A stretch of DNA of 64,000 nucleotides from Ferrovibrio sp041906005 (GTDB lineage Bacteria > Pseudomonadota > Alphaproteobacteria > Ferrovibrionales > Ferrovibrionaceae), in the NCBI RefSeq assembly GCF_041906005.1, contig NZ_JAYRJY010000002.1, positions 124,001-188,000 of the forward strand, read 5' to 3'. Below are positions 25,685 through 33,485 of this stretch, piece by piece. Numbering within the stretch: the stretch's first letter is position 1; every line of letters starts with the position of its first letter. The notes beneath the pieces were generated by a model that made no database searches, had not been told where the DNA came from, and was given only the letters and a program-made list of their open reading frames with translations. Made by a program: the position numbers and the translations under genes.

Positions 25685-26944
25685 TCATTTCACGCGACGG
25701 CGGAACATGCTGTCTACCCACACGGCGATGATCAGAACGCAGCCCACGACGATGTTCTGCAGTGGTGTTGGCATGTCGAGCAGCAGCATGCCTGATTGCA
25801 ACGACCCCATGACTATGGCGCCCAGCATGGCACCATAGATGGTGCCGGCTCCACCGGCGAGCGAAGTGCCGCCGATTACTGTGGCGGCAATGACATAGAG
25901 CTCGTCAAAAGTGCCGGCGGCGTTGGTGGCCGACTGAAGCCGCGCGGTGGAGATGCAGGCGGCGACGCCACACAGCAAACCCATCAGGGTGAAGACCAGC
26001 ATCTGCGTGCGTCTTGTGTTGACGCCGGAAAGCTCAGCCGCTTCGGGATTTCCGCCAATGGCAAAGACGTATCGACCGAAGCGGGTTCGCAATGCGAGGA
26101 AGGTCACAATGATTCCGGCGCCGAGAGCGATCAGGACCGGGATCGCAAAGCCGTGGGCAATGCTGAGGCCGCCCTCGGGCCAGATATCGCCTCGGGCCTC
26201 CGTGATGCGGCGCGCAACTGCGGTGGGCAGGTTGTAGGAATTCACCACCCAGGTCGCGCCCAGGATCATGGCGGCTATGATTGCAGAGATCAGGGCTTCA
26301 GCCCAGACCGGGCGCACCGCGAAACCGTAAGAGATGCGCCGGCGGCGGGAAAACTGCATCATTGCAATCGCCAGCAGACTGGCAGTGACGCCGAGTATCC
26401 AGCTCGCCGACGCACCGATCGAACCTTCTATGCCGCCGCCGATCATCCTGAATCGGGCATCAATCGGAGCGACGGTCTGGCCCGCCGTGACCCACCAGGC
26501 GGCACCGCGCCAGATCAGCAAGCCGCCAAGCGTGACGATAAACGAAGAGACGCCGAGATAGGCGATGATGAAGCCGTGCAGCGTGCCGATCAAGGCGCCG
26601 ACTATAAGCCCGGTCAGCACGGCAATCTGCCAGATCAGCGGATGGTCGAAGCCCAGGCCGAGCTGCTCGGGCAGGATGCGCGCCTGCACCACGCCGATGA
26701 TCATGCCGGCAAAGCCGAGGATCGATCCCACCGAAAGGTCGATATGGCGGGTGACGATCACCAGCACCATGCCGCAGGACATGGTGGCGATGGAAGCCGT
26801 CTGCACCGATAGGTTCCACAGGTTACGCGGCGTCAGAAACAAGCCACCGGAAAAATAATCAAATCCAAGCCAGATGACCGCTAGCGCGACGATCATGCCA
26901 AGCAGGCGAACATCGATTTCCAGCTTGGCCAGAAAACCGCTCAT
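25685..26944 (-). CDS. Sugar ABC transporter permease (XylH-like)
   Basis: 419 residues with ten or so membrane helices and the BPD_transp_2 signature: VTRHIDLSVGSILGFAGM near the N-terminus and VIGGTSLAGGAGTIYGAMLGAIVMG near the C-terminus. The length matches XylH-type permeases, which are longer than ribose permeases (about 320) because of a central insertion. It is the inner-membrane channel of the xylose-type importer. A strong stem-loop lies between it and the upstream binding-protein gene. Confidence 0.92.
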   Translation of the reverse strand: MSGFLAKLEIDVRLLGMIVALAVIWLGFDYFSGGLFLTPRNLWNLSVQTASIATMSCGMVLVIVTRHIDLSVGSILGFAGMIIGVVQARILPEQLGLGFDHPLIWQIAVLTGLIVGALIGTLHGFIIAYLGVSSFIVTLGGLLIWRGAAWWVTAGQTVAPIDARFRMIGGGIEGSIGASASWILGVTASLLAIAMMQFSRRRRISYGFAVRPVWAEALISAIIAAMILGATWVVNSYNLPTAVARRITEARGDIWPEGGLSIAHGFAIPVLIALGAGIIVTFLALRTRFGRYVFAIGGNPEAAELSGVNTRRTQMLVFTLMGLLCGVAACISTARLQSATNAAGTFDELYVIAATVIGGTSLAGGAGTIYGAMLGAIVMGSLQSGMLLLDMPTPLQNIVVGCVLIIAVWVDSMFRRRVK

Positions 26945-26986
26945 GACATACCTCTAACACATATCCGCAATGGGAATGGACGCGGC

Positions 26987-27019
26987 GCGGCGGCGGGAAC
27001 GACATATCCCGGCCGCCGC
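26987..27019 (-). other. Stem-loop between the binding-protein and permease genes
   Basis: GCGGCGG (26987-26993) pairs with CCGCCGC (27013-27019), and GGGA (26995-26998) pairs with TCCC (27007-27010), with a small bulge and an 8-nt loop. There is no T-run in either direction, so it is not a classic terminator. Its place directly after the binding-protein gene suits an mRNA-stabilising hairpin that raises binding-protein output over permease. Confidence 0.5.
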
Positions 27020-27035
27020 ATACGTCTGTCGCGGA

Positions 27036-28085
27036 TCAGCTGCAGGCCTTGACCGTGCCGGCCTTCACACCCTGGCAGACCACATCCTTGGTCACCCAGC
27101 CGGCCTTGATCACGACGTCAAGGTTGTCCTTGGTGATCGGGATTGGCTTCAGCAGGCGCGCGGTCATCTTCGCCTTTTTGGGGCCATCCGCGAAGGTCGT
27201 TGAGTCGGGGATTTCCGAAATCTTCTTGCCCGAAGCTAACGCAATGGCAATTTCGGCGGCATTGCGACCCAGTTCGCGTGCATCTTTCCACACCGAGACA
27301 GTCTGGGTGCCCAGGGCAACGCGGTTGAGCGCCGCCTTGTCGCCGTCCTGGCCGGAAACCGGCACCGATCCGGCCATGCCCTGGGCCGTCAGCGCCGCAA
27401 CAACACCACCGGCCGTACCATCATTGGAGGCGACCACCGCATCGACCTTGTTGTTGTTGCGGGTGAGGATCTGCTCCATGTTTTTCTGCGCATTGGCCGG
27501 CAGCCACTGATCGGAATAGGCCTCACCCACATTCTTGATGTCGCCCTTCGCGATGGCATCCTTCAGAACGTCGTCCTGGCCTGCACGGAGAAAATCCGCA
27601 TTCGGGTCGGTGGAAGAGCCCTTGATGAAGACATAATTGCCTTTGGGCCGGACCGCATATACGCCGCGAGCCTGCATGCGGCCGACTTCGCGGTTGTCGA
27701 AGGTAATATAATAGGCGCTGGGGACTTCGATCAGGCGATCGTAGCCCACGACGGGAATGCCTTCCTGGGCCGCCTTCTCCACCGCCGGACGGATGGCATC
27801 GGCATCCTGCGCCAGGATGATCAGCGCCTTCGCGCCCTTGGCGATCAAACCTTCGATATCGGTCAACTGCTTGGCTGGCGACGACTGCGCGTCGGCAGAG
27901 ATATACGAACCACCGGCCTTGGCGATGGCTGCCTTGATGGCGGCTTCGTCGGTCTTCCAGCGCTCTTCCTGGAAATTGGACCACGATACCCCGATCACGG
28001 GGCCCTGCGCCATCGCAGCACCAGAGATGAGGACCGGCAGTGTCATTGCAAACACGGCGGAAAGCAGTTTCGTCCTGGGCGTCAT
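27036..28085 (-). CDS. xylF: Xylose-type sugar-binding periplasmic protein (XylF-like)
   Basis: 349 residues with a signal peptide (1-26, cut after AMA). It is a periplasmic-binding-protein fold of the ribose/xylose class; LIILAQDADAIRPAVEKA, VVGYDRLI and VVASNDGTAGGVVAALTAQG strongly resemble XylF. It would deliver D-xylose or a similar aldose to the permease. An AAGGAGG site 6 nt before the ATG predicts high translation. The adjacent xylose-dehydrogenase-like SDR supports a pentose substrate, but glucose cannot be excluded. Confidence 0.88.
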   Translation of the reverse strand: MTPRTKLLSAVFAMTLPVLISGAAMAQGPVIGVSWSNFQEERWKTDEAAIKAAIAKAGGSYISADAQSSPAKQLTDIEGLIAKGAKALIILAQDADAIRPAVEKAAQEGIPVVGYDRLIEVPSAYYITFDNREVGRMQARGVYAVRPKGNYVFIKGSSTDPNADFLRAGQDDVLKDAIAKGDIKNVGEAYSDQWLPANAQKNMEQILTRNNNKVDAVVASNDGTAGGVVAALTAQGMAGSVPVSGQDGDKAALNRVALGTQTVSVWKDARELGRNAAEIAIALASGKKISEIPDSTTFADGPKKAKMTARLLKPIPITKDNLDVVIKAGWVTKDVVCQGVKAGTVKACS

Positions 28086-28199
28086 CGTTTTCCTCCTTGT
28101 TGGGCGTTGTTATCCTCGCCCTGTGGCCCCCGCCGAACCATCAGCAGGGTATTTCTTGGCGCACGGCGCCGCGTTACCGCGGCAGCCAACACGCGTGTC

Positions 28200-29246
28200 T
28201 CAATACATATTGTCGCGCATGATGATTTCGATGCGGATTTTCTCCTGCGCGGCCTGGATTGCTTCGCCTGAACACAGAGCCAGCAGCACCCGTGCCGCCG
28301 AGCGTGCCTCGTGTCCGGGATCCTGATGGATGAGGGCATCGACGATGCCGAGATTCAGCAGACGGCGCGTCGCCGGCATGGATTCATGCGTGACGAACAG
28401 CACGCGCTGCGCTCGCGCTTCTTCCATCAACGCCGTGGCGATGCCCTCTGGGCCTGCGCCAATATTATAGATGCCGACCAGATCGGGATGAGCGGCCAGC
28501 ATGCGGCGCGCAATCGTCTCATTGAGTGCCGGATCGTCACGGCCCTCTTCCGGAGCCAAAACCTGCAGGTCGGGATATTCACCCGTCATGACCTGCATGA
28601 AGCCGGACAGGCGTTCGGCATGATCGCGCAGCGCGAAGGAGCCGGCCACGACACCAATCCTGCCTTTGCGACCACCAAGAAATCGCCCCAGCAACGAGGC
28701 TGCCGTGCGACCGGCGGCGGTGTTGTCGATACCCACATAATGGGCACGATGAGAGCCTGGCGCGTCTGAAACCAACGTCACCACATGCACACCGCGCCCA
28801 ACCAGATCGTCAATGGCCGCGCGCACCAATGGGTGATCGAGCGCAACAACGGCAATGCCGCTATAGCGGTCGCCAAACCCGTTCAGGGTGGCGGCCAGAA
28901 TGACAGGATCGAAGACATCCGTCTCGATCACCTCGGCGATAGCGCGGCGGCCAGCCAGCCAGCCCTTCACTTCGTTCACGCTGGCGCTGATTTCGTGCAT
29001 GAACGCGTTGCTGCCGCGCGGCATGACATAAGCGAAACGCAACCGCCCTGCGCGGGCCAGTTCCGCGGCAGCAGCATGGGGACGGAAGCCGAGTTGGTCG
29101 ATCGCATCCTGCACCCGGCGAACCGTAACCGCCCGTACGCCGTTACGCCCATGCAGCACGCGATCGACAGTGGCGAGGCTGACACCGGCCAGGCGGGCCA
29201 CATCCTTCAGCGTTGCGGGCAGGCTTGCATTTTCCATGGCGATCAT
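28200..29246 (-). CDS. LacI-family transcriptional regulator
   Basis: 348 residues. An N-terminal LacI helix-turn-helix (about 12-56, TLKDVARLAGVSLATVDRVLHG) is followed by a periplasmic-binding-protein-like sensor domain. The ATG at 29246 has AAGG nearby; 29237 is an alternative. It is the first gene of a minus-strand unit continuing into xylF, with a small GC-rich hairpin at 28168-28183 in the gap. Two copies of a dyad-containing sequence in the divergent intergenic region are the probable operators, so it should repress itself, the importer and the SDR until a sugar binds. Confidence 0.92.
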   Translation of the reverse strand: MIAMENASLPATLKDVARLAGVSLATVDRVLHGRNGVRAVTVRRVQDAIDQLGFRPHAAAAELARAGRLRFAYVMPRGSNAFMHEISASVNEVKGWLAGRRAIAEVIETDVFDPVILAATLNGFGDRYSGIAVVALDHPLVRAAIDDLVGRGVHVVTLVSDAPGSHRAHYVGIDNTAAGRTAASLLGRFLGGRKGRIGVVAGSFALRDHAERLSGFMQVMTGEYPDLQVLAPEEGRDDPALNETIARRMLAAHPDLVGIYNIGAGPEGIATALMEEARAQRVLFVTHESMPATRRLLNLGIVDALIHQDPGHEARSAARVLLALCSGEAIQAAQEKIRIEIIMRDNMY

Positions 29247-29260
29247 GCTGCCTTACAAAA

Positions 29261-29278
29261 ATGAGGTACGCAACTCAT
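29261..29278. promoter_or_regulatory. Probable operator O1 of the LacI-family regulator
   Basis: ATGAGGTACGCAACTCAT has the inverted arms ATGAG and CTCAT with an 8-nt centre. It lies 15 bases upstream of the regulator's start codon. The same sequence, ATGAGGTNCGNA, recurs at 29381. An 18-bp dyad with a central CG-containing core is typical of LacI-family operators. Confidence 0.65.
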
Positions 29279-29371
29279 TATTTATTGTGCACAGCAGCAA
29301 CAGGAATTGTTTGTACAAGTCTTATTTAGTGAATACTTTGTAATAACGAGATAAATTCAAATAATTGGCGG

Positions 29372-29400
29372 TTGACACAAATGAGGTTCGTACATCAAAT
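29372..29400 (+). promoter_or_regulatory. Candidate sigma-70 promoter of the SDR gene
   Basis: A perfect TTGACA (-35) at 29372-29377 is followed after 17 nt by TCAAAT (29395-29400), a 4/6 match to the -10 box. Operator copy O2 fills the spacer and -10 region, so a bound repressor would exclude RNA polymerase. The transcript would have a leader of about 58 nt before the ATG at 29465. Confidence 0.55.
29381..29400. promoter_or_regulatory. Probable operator O2 of the LacI-family regulator
   Basis: ATGAGGTTCGTACATCAAAT repeats the left arm and centre of O1 (ATGAGGTNCGNA) in the same orientation, 120 bp away; the right arm is imperfect (ATCAAAT against CTCATTA). It lies within the SDR promoter. 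The 120-bp spacing would permit repressor looping between the two sites. Confidence 0.6.
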
Positions 29401-29464
29401 ATGAGCCAGTCAGGTACCGACTTCCCGGATGGAGGACGGGCCGCACTGCCAGGAGGAAACGGCC

Positions 29465-30232
29465 ATGCCCCTCACCGCACGCTATTCCAGTCTCCAAGGC
29501 CGAACCGTTTTCATTACCGGCGGCGGCACCGGCATCGGCGCCGGACTGGTGGAAGCCTTTGTGCGTCAGGAAGCGAAGGTGGCCTTCGTCGATATCGCCG
29601 TGGAGCCCAGCCAGGCCCTGGTTGCCAGGTTGCGGAACGAGGTCAAGACGCCGCCCCTGTTTCTGCCCTGCGACGTGACCGACATTACCGCCCTGCGCGA
29701 AGCGATTGCCGAAACACATGAACGGCTGGGCAATATCGGCATCTTGCTCAACAATGCCGCCAATGACGAACGGCATGCGACCCTTGAGGTGTCGCCGGAT
29801 TACTGGGATGAGCGGATCGCCATCAACCAGCGTTCGCAGTTTTTTGCCGCCCAGGCCGTGATCCCGCAGATGCAGGCGCTTGGCGGCGGCTCGATCATCA
29901 ACTTCGGCTCGGTGAGCTGGATGCTCAAACAGGGTGGCATGGCGGCCTACACGATGGCGAAAGCATCCGTGCAGGGACTGACCCGTTCACTGGCGCGTGA
30001 TTTCGGCCGCGACAATATCCGGGTCAACACCATCGTTCCGGGCTGGATCCTGACTGAACGACAGGTCACGCTTTGGCTGAACGAAAAAAGCGACCGGGAA
30101 CGCCGCGAGGGACAATGTCTCGACATTCGCCTGCAGCCCGAACATATCGCCGCCATGGCATTGTTCCTGGCCTCCGACGACAGCGCAGGCTGCACCGCAC
30201 AGGATTTCATCGTCGACGCCGGCTGGACCTGA
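29465..30232 (+). CDS. SDR-family dehydrogenase, D-xylose 1-dehydrogenase-like
   Basis: 255 residues from the ATG at 29465, which follows AGGAGG at 29451-29456. It is a classical short-chain dehydrogenase: cofactor loop TGGGTGIG (18-25), D43 after the second strand favouring NAD over NADP, NNAAN (96-100), and catalytic S149, Y162 and K166. Segments such as NNAANDERH, YWDERIAIN and a C-terminus ending DAGWT closely resemble the Caulobacter xylose dehydrogenase XylB. It would oxidise xylose to xylonolactone. No lactonase or xylonate dehydratase gene is nearby, so the pathway would be completed elsewhere. Confidence 0.85.
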   Translation: MPLTARYSSLQGRTVFITGGGTGIGAGLVEAFVRQEAKVAFVDIAVEPSQALVARLRNEVKTPPLFLPCDVTDITALREAIAETHERLGNIGILLNNAANDERHATLEVSPDYWDERIAINQRSQFFAAQAVIPQMQALGGGSIINFGSVSWMLKQGGMAAYTMAKASVQGLTRSLARDFGRDNIRVNTIVPGWILTERQVTLWLNEKSDRERREGQCLDIRLQPEHIAAMALFLASDDSAGCTAQDFIVDAGWT

Positions 30233-30266
30233 CGCACGATCGTATTCCCGCATGTGGAGTGAAGCG

Positions 30267-32408
30267 TCAGCCCCCTGCTTTCACCCGGGCACGGAAGGCA
30301 TGCAGCAACGGCTCAGTGTAGCCATTGGGCTGCTGTATACCCTCGAACACCAACGCACGGGCAGCCTGATAGGCCAGGCTGTTCTCCGGATCGGCGGCCA
30401 TCGGGCGATAGGCCGCATCGCCGGCATTCTGTGTGTCTACCTTGGCCGCCATGCGGCGGAACGCGGCGTCGACCTGCTCGACCGTGCAGATCCGATGAAG
30501 CAGCCAGTTGGCCATGTGCTGCGATGAAATCCGCAGCGTCGCCCGGTCTTCCATCAGGCCGATGTCGTGGATATCGGGAACCTTCGAGCAGCCGATGCCC
30601 TGGTCGACCCAGCGCACCACATAGCCCAGAATGCCCTGCGCGTTGTTGTCCAGTTCGTCGCGCACATCCTGCTCGGATAAATTCTGTCCCGTGGCCAGCG
30701 GAATGGTCAGCAGCGCAGCCAATGGCGGCACTGGCTGCTTCGCCACCTCGGCCTGCCGGGCAAAGACGTCCACGACATGGTAATGGGTGGCGTGCAGGGT
30801 CGCGGCCGTCGGGCTTGGCACCCAGGCGGTGTTGGCGCCGGTCTTAGGATGGCCGATCTTCTGGTCCAGCATGTCGGCCATGCGATCAGGCGCGGCCCAC
30901 ATGCCCTTGCCGATCTGCGCCTTGCCTGACAGGCCGCAGGCCAGGCCGATGGCGACATTGCGCTCCTCATAGGCCTTGATCCAGGCACTGGCCTTCATGT
31001 CGGCCTTGCGCACCATCGGACCCGCCTGCATCGAGGTGTGCATCTCGTCGCCGGTACGATCCAGGAAGCCGGTATTGATGAAGACGATACGATCCTTCAC
31101 GGCGTGAATGCAGGCCGCCAGGTTGGCCGAGGTGCGGCGCTCCTCGTCCATCACGCCGACCTTCACGGTGTGGCGCGCCAGTCCCAGCATATCCTCGATG
31201 GCGTCGAACAGGCGGTTGGTGAATCCCGCTTCTTCCGGGCCGTGCATCTTCGGCTTCACGATATAGACCGAACCGGCTCGGCTGTTGACGAAGCGACCGC
31301 GCCGCTTGAGGTCATGCATGGCGATCAGGCTGGTGACGATGCCATCCAGGATACCTTCCGGCGCCTCCGAACCATCGGGCAGCCGGATTGCCGGCGTGGT
31401 CATCAGGTGGCCGACATTACGCACAAAGAGCAGGCTGCGGCCCGGCAGGATCAGTTTGCCGCCGTCGGACGCCACATAGTCGCGATCCGGCTCCAGCGCA
31501 CGGGTCATGCTGCGGCCGCCTTTGTCAAAGGTGGCACTGAGATCGCCCTGCATCAGGCCAAGCCAGTTGGCATAAGCCTCCACCTTGTCGTCCGCATCGA
31601 CGGCGGCCACCGAATCTTCCAGGTCGACGATGGTTGTGAGCGCGGCTTCGAGCACCACATCAGCCATGCCGGCCGGATCGTCCTTCCCGACTGGATGATT
31701 GCGATCGATCACCAGCTCGATATGCAGGTCATTGTGTTTGAGCAGCACGGCACTGGGATTTGCCGCATCGCCGCGATAACCCGCGAAGGCCGACGCATCT
31801 TTCAGCGCGGGCGACAATTTGCCATCCTTCACCGACCAGCCCTTCACGTCGGCGTGGCTGCCTGAACTGAGCGGTACGGCCTGATCGAGGAAGGCCTTCG
31901 CCTTTGCGATCACTTTGGTGCCGCGCGCGGGATCGTAGCCCTTTTTCTCATTGGGATCGTGCGGGATCGCATCGGTGCCATAATAAGCATCATATAGACT
32001 GCCCCAGCGCGCATTGGCGGCATTCAGCAGGAAGCGCGCATTCAGCACTGGCACCACAAGCTGCGGCCCGGCCATGCGGGCGATCTCGTCATCCACTTTG
32101 GCGGTGGTGACTTTGAACGGTGCCGGCTCGGGCACGAGATAGCCGATCTCGCGCAGGAATGTTTCGTAGGCCGCCGGATCATGCGGCTTGCCGCGGCGCT
32201 CGGCGTGCCAGGCGTCGATCTTGGCCTGCAGGTCATCGCGCTTGGCCAGCAGGGCCCGGTTTTCCGGCGTGAAACGGGCGAAGACGGCCGCCGCACCGGT
32301 CCAGAAATCCTTCGGTTCGATCCCGGTACCGGGCAGCGCCTTTTCCTCGATGAAGCGGGCAAGGCTCTGGGCCACGGCAAGGCCGGCGCGGTCTGTGGTT
32401 TTGCTCAT
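30267..32408 (-). CDS. glcB: Malate synthase G
   Basis: 713 residues, the expected size of monomeric malate synthase G. It condenses glyoxylate with acetyl-CoA to malate. Recognisable segments are DLEDSVAAVDADDKVEAYANWLGLMQGDL, VGVMDEERRTSANL (acid/base region) and GKGMWAAPDRMADML. It would serve glyoxylate arising from glycolate, glycine or the glyoxylate shunt. Isocitrate lyase and glycolate oxidase genes are not in the window. It is divergent from a LysR-type gene across a 114-nt region, and convergent with the SDR gene. Confidence 0.97.
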   Translation of the reverse strand: MSKTTDRAGLAVAQSLARFIEEKALPGTGIEPKDFWTGAAAVFARFTPENRALLAKRDDLQAKIDAWHAERRGKPHDPAAYETFLREIGYLVPEPAPFKVTTAKVDDEIARMAGPQLVVPVLNARFLLNAANARWGSLYDAYYGTDAIPHDPNEKKGYDPARGTKVIAKAKAFLDQAVPLSSGSHADVKGWSVKDGKLSPALKDASAFAGYRGDAANPSAVLLKHNDLHIELVIDRNHPVGKDDPAGMADVVLEAALTTIVDLEDSVAAVDADDKVEAYANWLGLMQGDLSATFDKGGRSMTRALEPDRDYVASDGGKLILPGRSLLFVRNVGHLMTTPAIRLPDGSEAPEGILDGIVTSLIAMHDLKRRGRFVNSRAGSVYIVKPKMHGPEEAGFTNRLFDAIEDMLGLARHTVKVGVMDEERRTSANLAACIHAVKDRIVFINTGFLDRTGDEMHTSMQAGPMVRKADMKASAWIKAYEERNVAIGLACGLSGKAQIGKGMWAAPDRMADMLDQKIGHPKTGANTAWVPSPTAATLHATHYHVVDVFARQAEVAKQPVPPLAALLTIPLATGQNLSEQDVRDELDNNAQGILGYVVRWVDQGIGCSKVPDIHDIGLMEDRATLRISSQHMANWLLHRICTVEQVDAAFRRMAAKVDTQNAGDAAYRPMAADPENSLAYQAARALVFEGIQQPNGYTEPLLHAFRARVKAGG

Positions 32409-32424
32409 GGCGTTTCCCGGAATT

Positions 32425-32513
32425 CTGCTTTCGACTCAGTGGCGCCGACCATAGCAGGCCTGCCATTCATTCTGTAGACGAAAAGAATTGAAAGCAGTCG
32501 TTCCATATGGGAA
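32425..32513. repeat. Dyads in the glcB/LysR divergent region
   Basis: CTGCTTTC (32425-32432) and GAAAGCAG (32490-32497) are exact 8-bp inverted repeats 57 nt apart. TTCC-ATATG-GGAA (32501-32513) is a small perfect dyad 10 bases before the LysR start codon. LysR regulators usually bind dyads between divergent genes, so these are candidate binding sites. The inference rests on position. Confidence 0.4.
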
Positions 32514-32522
32514 ATAATTATC

Positions 32523-33431
32523 ATGGACAGGGAATACGAGCTGTATGCCCGCGTGATCGAGACCGGCAGCCTGGCCGCCGCCGGCCGCACCATGGGGCTG
32601 TCGCCAGCCATGGTCTCCAAGCGGATCGCCCGGCTGGAGGAACGGCTGGGTGCCCGGCTGCTGCACCGGACCACCCGCAAACTCACCACTACCGAAGCCG
32701 GACAGCGATTTTATGAGCGCGTGGTCGATATCCTGGCCGCCTCGCGCGAGGCCGAAAGCCTGGTCAGCGCGGCCGATGGCGCCCCGGCCGGCAGGTTGCG
32801 CATTACCGCCCCCACCTCCTTCGGCCGCCTGCATGTGGCACCGCACCTGAAGCCATTCCTGGATCGCTGGCCGCGCCTGAAACTGGAGCTGAATCTCTCC
32901 GATGCCTATGTCGACCTGCTGGCCGAACGGATCGACCTGGCGATCCGCATCGCACCTGCGATCGGCAGCGGGCTGACCGGCCTGCGGCTGGCCCCGAACC
33001 GGCGCGTGCTATGCGCCAGCCCGGATTATCTGAAGACTCATGGCGTGCCCAAAAAACTGGGCGACCTGAACCGCCACTGCCTGCTGGCGGCGGCGGCGCA
33101 ACTGCCCTGGCGGCTGCAGGGCCGCAACGGACCGGTGATCGTGCCGGGCGAGAGCATCGTGCGCACGAATTCCAGCGAGGTTGTGCGTGAACTGGCGCTG
33201 GCCGGGATGGGCATTGCCCTACGATCGACCTGGGATATCGGCCCGGATTTACGGTCTGGCCGTCTGCAGGTGGTGTTACCCGAACATCCGGGGGCCAGCG
33301 ATGTGGGGATTTTCGCCGTCTATCCGCCGGCCAAGTTCGTTCCGGCCGCCGTGCATGCCTTTATCGCCTATCTGCAGGAGCTGTATGGGCCGGACCCGGT
33401 CTGGGACCGCGACCTGGCCATCCCGGCCTGA
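32523..33431 (+). CDS. LysR-family transcriptional regulator
   Basis: 302 residues. The winged helix-turn-helix occupies about 1-60 (TGSLAAAGRTMGLSPAMVSKRIARLEERLGARLLHRTTR), followed by the two-lobed effector domain beginning near 88 (GRLRITAPTSFGR). This belongs to the large DsdA/CrgA-like subgroup with the R(L/I)TAP motif. Divergence from glcB suggests it controls malate synthase, though such regulators also act on distant genes. The effector is unknown. Confidence 0.88.
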   Translation: MDREYELYARVIETGSLAAAGRTMGLSPAMVSKRIARLEERLGARLLHRTTRKLTTTEAGQRFYERVVDILAASREAESLVSAADGAPAGRLRITAPTSFGRLHVAPHLKPFLDRWPRLKLELNLSDAYVDLLAERIDLAIRIAPAIGSGLTGLRLAPNRRVLCASPDYLKTHGVPKKLGDLNRHCLLAAAAQLPWRLQGRNGPVIVPGESIVRTNSSEVVRELALAGMGIALRSTWDIGPDLRSGRLQVVLPEHPGASDVGIFAVYPPAKFVPAAVHAFIAYLQELYGPDPVWDRDLAIPA

Positions 33432-33485
33432 CCGTTGACCAGAATCAAAACCCCGCAACGCGATTGGGATTATCAAGGTTGCAGG

